In this document: positions 12,654 through 18,272 of the stretch, piece after piece
Layout: each line of letters starts with the position of its first letter
Numbering within the stretch: position 1 is the stretch's first letter
Origin: a virus
IMG/VR virus record: IMGVR_UViG_3300046167_000560
Coordinates: 1-32,817 of that record
DNA: 32,817 nucleotides
Strand: one strand, 5' to 3'
Position numbers and translations under genes: made by a program
Notes under the pieces: model-generated
Database searches by the model: none
What the model was told of the DNA's origin: nothing
Seen by the model: only the letters and a program-made list of their open reading frames with translations

Positions 12654-12716
12654 CAGACCCAGGCTGGTTACCTCCTAGGTCAATTAGCTGAGATCAACTG
12701 TCTCACACCTGGTCTG
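12654..12716 (-). ncRNA. Two-copy structured element, copy B (strand uncertain)
   Basis: Plus-strand layout: CAGACCCAGG (12654-12663) pairs with CCTGGTCTG (12708-12716), 9 bp with one bulged C. The core is CTGGTTACCTCC then TAGGTCAATTAGC. The hairpin TGAGA-TCAACTG-TCTCA has 5 bp and a 7-nt loop and is followed by CA, exactly as in copy A. ACCT/AGGT can pair within the core. It lies between the gene ending at 12728 and iteron cluster 1. Confidence 0.58.
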
Positions 12717-12727
12717 TAGTGCATCTG

Positions 12728-12880
12728 CTAGACTGAAGCCCAGAACAGATCTTGCTGCTCTGGAGTTAGTCCTTTTAAGTTATCCTGGCCAAACATATCT
12801 TGGCAGATTAGAGTTCTTCGTTCAGACTCAGCTATGCCTTGCATAACCTCATCCCATGCTTGTGAATTAGTTTGATACAT
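12728..12880 (-). CDS. 50-residue small protein
   Basis: ATG at 12880 to TAG at 12728. MYQTNSQAWDEVMQGIAESE, then RRTLICQDMFGQDNLKGLTP and EQQDLFWASV. The composition (Gln, Trp, acidic) is unlike the A/T-driven frames further right, and the frame looks genuine. One base separates it from the next gene. Confidence 0.55.
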   Translation of the reverse strand: MYQTNSQAWDEVMQGIAESERRTLICQDMFGQDNLKGLTPEQQDLFWASV

Positions 12881-12881
12881 G

Positions 12882-12986
12882 TTAATTGATTTGTGTTAGT
12901 GAGTTAAGATATTCTACTGCGAGCGCTAGCTCATAGTCATAGTTCATTGCTTGTGTGTACAGGTACTCTTCATTGTAATTTTTCAT
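12882..12986 (-). CDS. 34-residue small protein
   Basis: ATG at 12986 to TAA at 12882. MKNYNEEYLYTQAMNYDYEL then ALAVEYLNSLTQIN. Tyrosine-rich, acidic, helical. One-base spacing on both sides fits an operon of tiny genes. Confidence 0.42.
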   Translation of the reverse strand: MKNYNEEYLYTQAMNYDYELALAVEYLNSLTQIN

Positions 12987-12987
12987 A

Positions 12988-13065
12988 TTAGTTTCGGATT
13001 GCGAAAGCTGCAGCAGCTCCCAGGTTAGACATTACTTCATTCATTTTAATTAAGATTGCTTTCAT
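12988..13065 (-). CDS. 25-residue micro-protein
   Basis: ATG at 13065 to TAA at 12988. MKAILIKMNEVMSNLGAAAA, then FAIRN. Preceded by promoter copy 11 and followed after one base by the next start. Very short, so support is weak beyond spacing and promoter. Confidence 0.33.
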   Translation of the reverse strand: MKAILIKMNEVMSNLGAAAAFAIRN

Positions 13066-13093
13066 ATTTATTAGTTTTTATTAGTTACATTAT

Positions 13094-13117
13094 TATTATA
13101 TATTATACGTCGTTTTT
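13094..13117 (-). promoter_or_regulatory. Leftward promoter motif, copy 11
   Basis: tattatatat-N6-tcgttttt, exact consensus, upstream of the three tiny genes 12728-13065. Confidence 0.66.
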
Positions 13118-13124
13118 AAAATTC

Positions 13125-13265
13125 TTAGATAACTAAGAACTTTATATAATCTTTTATAAACATTATATCTTCTTCATGAAAGTGATTATAATATTCTCCA
13201 GATCTTTTTACTAAGACATCATACATTTTTTCTTCTTTTGAGTAATTAATTGTGAATTCAAACAT
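13125..13265 (-). CDS. 46-residue small protein
   Basis: ATG at 13265 to TAA at 13125. MFEFTINYSKEEKMYDVLVK, then RSGEYYNHFHEEDIMFIKDY. Shares the S-G-E-Y motif with the 51-residue protein at 11570-11725, so the two may be related. Preceded by promoter copy 12. Confidence 0.5.
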   Translation of the reverse strand: MFEFTINYSKEEKMYDVLVKRSGEYYNHFHEEDIMFIKDYIKFLVI

Positions 13266-13343
13266 AATTTTTAATTTTTAATTTAATTTATAATTTATTT
13301 TAATTATTATTAATAATATTATTATTATTATTAACTTCACTTT

Positions 13344-13367
13344 TATTATATATACGGTATCGTTTTT
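13344..13367 (-). promoter_or_regulatory. Leftward promoter motif, copy 12, joined to iteron cluster 2
   Basis: tattatatat-N6-tcgttttt, exact consensus, with TGCTATACA starting on its last base. Confidence 0.66.
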
Positions 13368-13408
13368 GCTATACATGCTATACGCACGTAATAAAAAAAT
13401 GCTATACG
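13367..13408 (+). repeat. Iteron-like cluster 2: three TGCTATAC repeats
   Basis: TGCTATACA at 13367, TGCTATACG at 13376 (directly abutting) and TGCTATACG at 13400 preceded by an A-run. The same two-plus-one arrangement as cluster 1. Confidence 0.62.
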
Positions 13409-13427
13409 CGATCTCTCGCGCAAGCTT

Positions 13428-13610
13428 TTAATAATTATTCCACCATTTTATTAAATTAGCATTTAAATTTTTATTTAAATTTATTATATAATTATTAATA
13501 TAATTTATATTATTATTATAAAAGCTGTGAAATAATTTATTATTTAAATATATATATATATAATAGCATTTTAATTCTTCGTCAAATATTATTTTATTAG
13601 TAAAATCCAT
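13428..13610 (-). CDS. A/T-driven small protein, function unknown
   Basis: 60 residues dominated by Asn, Ile, Tyr and Lys (LKCYYIYIYLNNKLFHSFYN). The DNA is nearly all A/T, so chance opening is a real risk. The start in AATAAACTATG, as in neighbouring genes, and the more ordinary N-terminus (MDFTNKIIFDEELKC) favour a true gene. Confidence 0.42.
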   Translation of the reverse strand: MDFTNKIIFDEELKCYYIYIYLNNKLFHSFYNNNINYINNYIINLNKNLNANLIKWWNNY

Positions 13611-13662
13611 AGTTTATTATTTTATTTATTATTATTTATTTATTATTATTTATTATTTATTA

Positions 13663-13851
13663 TTATTTTATATTTAATATTTTATAATTATAATATAATA
13701 ATTTTAATTCTTTTTCAAAAGCTATTAAATCTTTTTTATTTATTAATATTATTTTTTTATTTTTATTTAATATTATTAATTTATTTTTTAATATATTTTT
13801 ATTTAATATAATTTTAATAATATCTAAAGAATATAATTTTATTTTAAGCAT
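13663..13851 (-). CDS. A/T-driven small protein, function unknown
   Basis: 62 residues, almost only Ile, Leu, Lys and Asn, with an acidic helix near the end (KKDLIAFEKELKLLYYNYK). Preceded by promoter copy 13, some 110 bases upstream. Coding status is uncertain because the A/T content would open frames by chance. Confidence 0.38.
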   Translation of the reverse strand: MLKIKLYSLDIIKIILNKNILKNKLIILNKNKKIILINKKDLIAFEKELKLLYYNYKILNIK

Positions 13852-13960
13852 AATATTTAATTTTAAATTTAATTTATTAATTTATTTTTTTATTTAATTT
13901 ATTTTTATAATTAATTTAATATTTATTTTTATATTTATTTAATTATTATTTCTTTATTAT

Positions 13961-13984
13961 AATTATATATAGAGTGTCGTTTTT
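13961..13984 (-). promoter_or_regulatory. Leftward promoter motif, copy 13
   Basis: aattatatat-N6-tcgttttt, then TGCTATACAC at 13984. The first promoter of the leftward arm. Confidence 0.62.
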
Positions 13985-14197
13985 GCTATACACGCTAGCC
14001 GGTTGGCCGTGCTATAGCGGCTGTCAAAATTATAAATAGCTGTGCTGTTTTTAAAATAAAAAGGCAAAAAATATTTACGCAAACCCAGAAGGGGATAGGG
14101 GGTGGGTGAAATGAAATGCGTTTCCGTTAGCAGATAGTATTCTTAAATATAGATGTAGCCCATAGCCCCTATTTATGCAACAAACTTTTTTTCGGGT

Positions 14198-14230
14198 TGT
14201 AGCTTTTTTAAAAAACGCGTAATGATATAT
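14198..14230 (+). promoter_or_regulatory. Second-class promoter (GTAGCTTT type) opening the right arm
   Basis: TTGTAGCTTT, twelve bases, CGTAATGATATA, ending 28 bases before the first rightward gene. Both boxes and the distance match the copy before groEL. Confidence 0.7.
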
Positions 14231-14257
14231 AGGTAAATAACGTATAAATTAGGTTTA

Positions 14258-14557
14258 ATGGCATCTAAACAAAAATTGAGCCCTAAAGCTGCTGCTGCAA
14301 AGAAGAAGCGTGATTTGGCTTATGCTAAGACGTCAGACCGTAAAAGAAAAAAAGCACATGCCCAGAGGGAAAGGCGAGCTGCTAAAAAGAAAGGTCGTAA
14401 TGTTAAGGGTATGGACTGGGATCATAAGGATGGCCGCTGGGAAAAAATTTCCCGTAATAGAGCTAATGATGGAGAAGGAACGAAAAAAGAAGGCAGGAAG
14501 AAATATAAGGTACCTAAGCGCAAGCGAAGGGCTAAAACTAAAAAGAAAAAGAAATGA
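14258..14557 (+). CDS. Highly basic small protein, probable virion or DNA-binding protein
   Basis: 99 residues with long lysine/arginine runs at both ends (KRKKAHAQRERRAAKKKGR; KVPKRKRRAKTKKKKK) and a middle part VKGMDWDHKDGRWEKISRNR with NDGEGTKKE. This middle part recurs in small phage proteins of unknown role. No enzyme motif is complete; the D-H pair is not enough for an HNH nuclease. First gene of the right arm; its stop overlaps the next start as ATGA. Likely cytoplasmic and nucleic-acid binding, by charge only. Confidence 0.62.
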   Translation: MASKQKLSPKAAAAKKKRDLAYAKTSDRKRKKAHAQRERRAAKKKGRNVKGMDWDHKDGRWEKISRNRANDGEGTKKEGRKKYKVPKRKRRAKTKKKKK

Positions 14558-16506
14558 GTAGAATTACTACATACCCTAAGATAACTGAAATATCCCCAGA
14601 GGATTTACTTGTTATTTCCGATGTTAGCACTCCTTACACATCCACCCGGACTGTAACTGTTCAGGATTTGGTAGGGGGAAGTACTGCACCTTTAGCTTTG
14701 ACTACTTTTGGAACATCGGGAGAAGCTACTTTAATAAACAATGTTTTAAACGTACCTAACTATAGCAGTGGTACTATGAGCTCTTGGAATGCAGGAGTAG
14801 GGGGTGAAGGAGGCTTTGAAGTTTCAGATGGAGAACTTGTTTCATTTATAGGTGGAACCAAGCTTTCATCTGCTGTTACTTCAGAAACCAGTTCAATTAC
14901 ATTTGATCATAATCCTACGACCAGACAAGATACCACTTCGGCTGTTGCTCCTGGAAGTGATGGTACTTTTACTGTAATCGATTCAATAACCCAAGACTCT
15001 ACTGGACATACTACAGCTGTAAACGTTAAAACTGTGACTATGCCTACAACTGGAGGTGGTGGGGGTATGACTCAATGGAGAGTAGATGACGGCGGCGCCG
15101 GTGGTTTCGTAGTACAAAACAATGATGCTGTTCTTGTTCAACCCGGTGCCAAAATTGATCTTGTAACCTCGACTGCGTTCAAAAGAATAACATGGAGTCA
15201 CGAGGACACAACTAGGAATGATACAACAAGTACGGCAGCTCCAGCAGCGGGTGCTACTTTTACCGTAATAGATTCTATAACACAAGATGCTACAGGTCAT
15301 CCCACGGCAGTTAATGTTAAAACTGTAACTATGCCAGCAGGGGGTGGCGGAGGTGGTACAACTTATGATTTAGCATCGGCTCAAGATGGTGATGATGTTG
15401 ATATTACTCTAACACCATCCACCGGTGCTGTAGACACAGTGCAATTAACGGCAGGTTCGGGCATAACCCTAACTGATAACGGCAGTAACAACATTACAAT
15501 AGATGCGGCTGCTGGTGGCAGCGGTTTATGGACTGCTACTGGAAATGACATTTATAATAACAATTCGAATGCAGTAGTAATCGGAAAAACTACCGCAGCA
15601 ACAGATACAACAGCGGCTTTAGAAGTAAGTGGAAGAGTATCTCAAGTCGGCTTAGGAGGTAGTACCTTTTTTGGGTTTCGAGCAGGTAAGAATGATGACT
15701 TATCTAGTAATAGCAACACAGGTTTTGGCCACAATGCTCTTACGTCTAATACTAGTGGATTTGATAATACAGCTTTTGGGGCTTCTGCTTTAATTCTTGC
15801 AAGTACCGCTACTAGTAATACAGCGATTGGTGCTAGCGCTATGCAAAATATTACCACCGGAAGCAGTAATGTTGCAATAGGATCAGGGGCACTAAGAAGC
15901 AATCAAACAAGTGCAACTAATATTGCAATTGGAGTAAGTGCTTTAAGAGATGTTACAGGATCGGGTAATGTAGGTGTTGGATATAGAACCATGGAAATAG
16001 CTACTTCTTGTATTAGTAATACCGCCATGGGAAATTATGCCCTTAGATCCACTACGACCTCACAAGGGAACGCCGCTTTTGGAAATTCAGCTCTTGAGTT
16101 TATTGGAGCTGGAGGAGGGCAAAATGTAGCAGTTGGGAATAGTGCGGGCTCTAATTATACTGGCATTACTAATCCTCTAACTCAGTGTGAAAAATCAATA
16201 TTTATTGGAACTTTAACCAAGGCAAAAGCTAATAATTCAATTAATGAAATAGTTATAGGACACGATCTCATAGGTAACGGCTCTAACACTATAACTTTAG
16301 GTAATGCAGATAATGAGGAAACTCATTTAACAGGGGTTGTAGTATTAGAAGGATATGCATTTTCTAACCTGCCTGCAAGTCCTGTAGTAGGTATGAGAAC
16401 TTATATAACTGATTCAGCATTTCCCACTTATTATACAAATGCAGCGGGAGGAGGAAATTATAAAGCGCCGGTGTTTTATGACGGCAGTAATTGGTTATGG
16501 GCATAA
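14554..16506 (+). CDS. Tail fibre-like protein with duplicated module and YadA-head-like repeats
   Basis: 650 residues. The first 45 or so (SRITTYPKITEISPEDLLVI, then a T-R-T-V-x-V-x-x-L-V-G end) match the start of the next fibre gene and probably anchor the protein to the virion. Residues about 75-170 and 172-268 are a tandem duplication, both containing the FTVIDSITQD..GH..AVNVKTVTMP block, each followed by a glycine run. Residues about 365-540 are short repeats of the form N-x-A-x-G-x-x-A-L, as in trimeric autotransporter heads, which fold as a trimeric beta-roll. The C-terminus ends with FYDGSNWLWA, a common phage fibre tip motif. Likely a trimeric receptor-binding or decoration fibre. 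Confidence 0.78.
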   Translation: MSRITTYPKITEISPEDLLVISDVSTPYTSTRTVTVQDLVGGSTAPLALTTFGTSGEATLINNVLNVPNYSSGTMSSWNAGVGGEGGFEVSDGELVSFIGGTKLSSAVTSETSSITFDHNPTTRQDTTSAVAPGSDGTFTVIDSITQDSTGHTTAVNVKTVTMPTTGGGGGMTQWRVDDGGAGGFVVQNNDAVLVQPGAKIDLVTSTAFKRITWSHEDTTRNDTTSTAAPAAGATFTVIDSITQDATGHPTAVNVKTVTMPAGGGGGGTTYDLASAQDGDDVDITLTPSTGAVDTVQLTAGSGITLTDNGSNNITIDAAAGGSGLWTATGNDIYNNNSNAVVIGKTTAATDTTAALEVSGRVSQVGLGGSTFFGFRAGKNDDLSSNSNTGFGHNALTSNTSGFDNTAFGASALILASTATSNTAIGASAMQNITTGSSNVAIGSGALRSNQTSATNIAIGVSALRDVTGSGNVGVGYRTMEIATSCISNTAMGNYALRSTTTSQGNAAFGNSALEFIGAGGGQNVAVGNSAGSNYTGITNPLTQCEKSIFIGTLTKAKANNSINEIVIGHDLIGNGSNTITLGNADNEETHLTGVVVLEGYAFSNLPASPVVGMRTYITDSAFPTYYTNAAGGGNYKAPVFYDGSNWLWA

Positions 16507-16526
16507 AATAATATAAAAATAAACTA

Positions 16527-17798
16527 ATGAGTATAATAACTACATACCCACGAATTTCAAGTGTGTCCGGTGAGGACCTACTAATAATTGCTGATATGAG
16601 TGTTTTGGGTACACCTACACGCACAGTAAAAGTTAGTCAGCTAGTCGGAAGCGGAGGCGGAGGCACTGGAACAGTGTTAGAAGTAAACGGTGGCAATAGC
16701 AATTTCATTAATATAACTGGGGGGCCTATTACAGTATCAGGTACTCTTACCGCGACTTTAAGTGCTGAAGGAACACCAGGCCCATCAACATATCTAAGAG
16801 GGGATAATCAATGGGCAACTATACCGGGAGGTGGAAGCGGCACCGTAACGAGTGTATCCTATTCAACTAACATAGCGGCATTTACGGCTAGTGTAGCAGA
16901 TGCAACTAGCACACCTTCTTTGACACTAAATTTAAACGGAGGAAGTACAGGACAATTTTTAAGACAAGACGGCACGTGGGCTACAGTGCCAGGAGGCAAT
17001 GTAGGAACGGTAACCGAAGTGGGGATATCTAGTAACTATTTAACAATAGGTAACACACCTATTACATCGAATGGCACTATATCAGTAAATGTACCTGTAC
17101 AATCTAATTTAACTCCGGGAGCTTACACTAATGCTAATATTACCGTAGATGACTACGGATTTGTAACAAATGTTGCGAATGGTAGTTCAGGTAGTGGCGG
17201 AACAGTTACGTCTGTTACCGGAAATGACGGTATAGTTATGACAGGATCGGCTACAGACCCTGTGGTAAATGTAGACTATTTAGGAACTGATAATTATATA
17301 CTTACAGCAGCTAATCCGGATCCTTTAATTCCCGTGAGTAGAGATTCAAGTATGAATTTCAGTACGGAGCGTATCACAAAGCAAATTTATCATACTACAT
17401 TAGCAGATATAGTAGATACAGGTAATGGCTATAAGATGACGGCGTTTAGACTAAATGTAGCCTCTGCTGGATCAACACCTACAATAACAATGATAAATAA
17501 TAATATAGGTGGTACCTGGTCGATTACTAGAACAGGAGTGGGAGAGTATAATATTACAAATTCTAATGGGAGTATTTTTACAGATAATACAATAGGCTAT
17601 ATAAATAACCCAAACATAACAGGAACAGTGGGAGCAACTACCAATGTATTCCCGCAGGCTACTAACATACGGCGCAAAGCGGCTACTTTAATTTCTATCG
17701 AATGCTTTGAGGTAGGAACTACTACAGGCAACAGAGGTACTTCAGCTGACCTAGGAACAGCAAATCCTATATATGTAGAAATAAAAATTTACGATTAA
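16527..17798 (+). CDS. Tail fibre-like protein with GTVTSV repeats
   Basis: 423 residues. The N-terminal anchor (SIITTYPRISSVSGEDLLII, T-R-T-V-K-V-S-Q-L-V-G) is paralogous to that of the preceding gene. The body has phage fibre repeats: YLRGDNQWATIPGG followed by GTVTSVSYSTN, then FLRQDGTWATVPGG followed by GTVTEVG, then GTVTSVTGNDG. The C-terminal 150 residues are non-repetitive and strand-rich, plausibly the receptor-facing tip. 20 bases separate it from the preceding gene. Context and repeats make a structural role near certain; receptor binding is inference. Confidence 0.8.
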   Translation: MSIITTYPRISSVSGEDLLIIADMSVLGTPTRTVKVSQLVGSGGGGTGTVLEVNGGNSNFINITGGPITVSGTLTATLSAEGTPGPSTYLRGDNQWATIPGGGSGTVTSVSYSTNIAAFTASVADATSTPSLTLNLNGGSTGQFLRQDGTWATVPGGNVGTVTEVGISSNYLTIGNTPITSNGTISVNVPVQSNLTPGAYTNANITVDDYGFVTNVANGSSGSGGTVTSVTGNDGIVMTGSATDPVVNVDYLGTDNYILTAANPDPLIPVSRDSSMNFSTERITKQIYHTTLADIVDTGNGYKMTAFRLNVASAGSTPTITMINNNIGGTWSITRTGVGEYNITNSNGSIFTDNTIGYINNPNITGTVGATTNVFPQATNIRRKAATLISIECFEVGTTTGNRGTSADLGTANPIYVEIKIYD

Positions 17799-17828
17799 AA
17801 AAAATAAAAAAATAATAAAAAATAAACA

Positions 17829-18119
17829 ATGGGACAATACGCAAATCAACCAGATTTTGGAACTATAGCGGTAGCGGTAGCAGCTAGCGACACAATAAGC
17901 AATGCAACTAACATAGATAGCTCCTGCTTGTTCATTGGAACAGGTGGTGATGTAAAAGTAATACTATCAGGAGTAACCGGAGCGGGTGGCTCAGGAAGAC
18001 CTACTGCAGCACAAGCTGTGGTTTTCAAAGGTTTGCCGGCGGGGTCTTTTTTACCAGTTATAGTAGATTACGTACTAGCTACTGGAACAACTGCTGCTGA
18101 TTTAATAGCTGTTAAGTAA
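17829..18119 (+). CDS. Small conserved virion-type protein
   Basis: 96 residues. The pattern SDTISNATNIDSSCLFIGTG then GDVKVILSG, and PAGSFLPVIVDYVLATGTTA near the end, is typical of a small strand-rich protein encoded beside fibre genes in many phages, thought to be structural. Start context AATAAACAATGG, shared with the S74 fibre gene. Its stop overlaps the next start as TAATG. Confidence 0.7.
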   Translation: MGQYANQPDFGTIAVAVAASDTISNATNIDSSCLFIGTGGDVKVILSGVTGAGGSGRPTAAQAVVFKGLPAGSFLPVIVDYVLATGTTAADLIAVK

Positions 18120-18253
18120 TGGGTGGACAATCTATAGGCAACGGTATATGGTGGCCTTCTAACTATGGCGGTGGTGGTGGCCCGTTTATTATAGCAGAGA
18201 ATGGCGACTTCATATTATCTGAAGCGGGAGATAACTTAACCCCCGAAAATTAA
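18119..18253 (+). CDS. 44-residue glycine-rich small protein
   Basis: ATG at 18119 within the TAATG overlap, TAA at 18251-18253. MGGQSIGNGIWWPSNYGGGG, then GPFIIAENGDFILSEAGDNL. A W-W-P-S motif with a glycine run, then ENGDFIL-type repeats seen in small phage structural proteins. Coupled translation with the preceding gene suggests a shared structural role. Confidence 0.55.
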   Translation: MGGQSIGNGIWWPSNYGGGGGPFIIAENGDFILSEAGDNLTPEN

Positions 18254-18272
18254 AAATATAAAATAATAAACA

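Larger units (their letters stand above)
13852..14257. other. Divergent control region between the two arms
   Basis: No gene seen. The left part (13852-13975) is almost only A and T. Promoter copy 13 and a TGCTATACA repeat (13984) follow, pointing left. An inverted repeat AGCCG/CGGCT surrounds 13998-14022. A G-rich patch lies at about 14089-14106. The rightward promoter at 14198-14230 opens the right arm. Leftward and rightward transcripts therefore start here, some 220 bases apart. Confidence 0.6.

Noticed and set aside
14089-14106. G-quadruplex in the divergent control region
   Set aside because: Runs of 4, 5 and 3 G give only three clear tracts; a fourth needs splitting a run. Too weak to claim.
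14258-14557. HNH endonuclease call for the first right-arm gene
   Set aside because: A D-H pair occurs in MDWDHKDG, but the remaining histidine and asparagine positions and cysteine pairs of HNH enzymes are absent.
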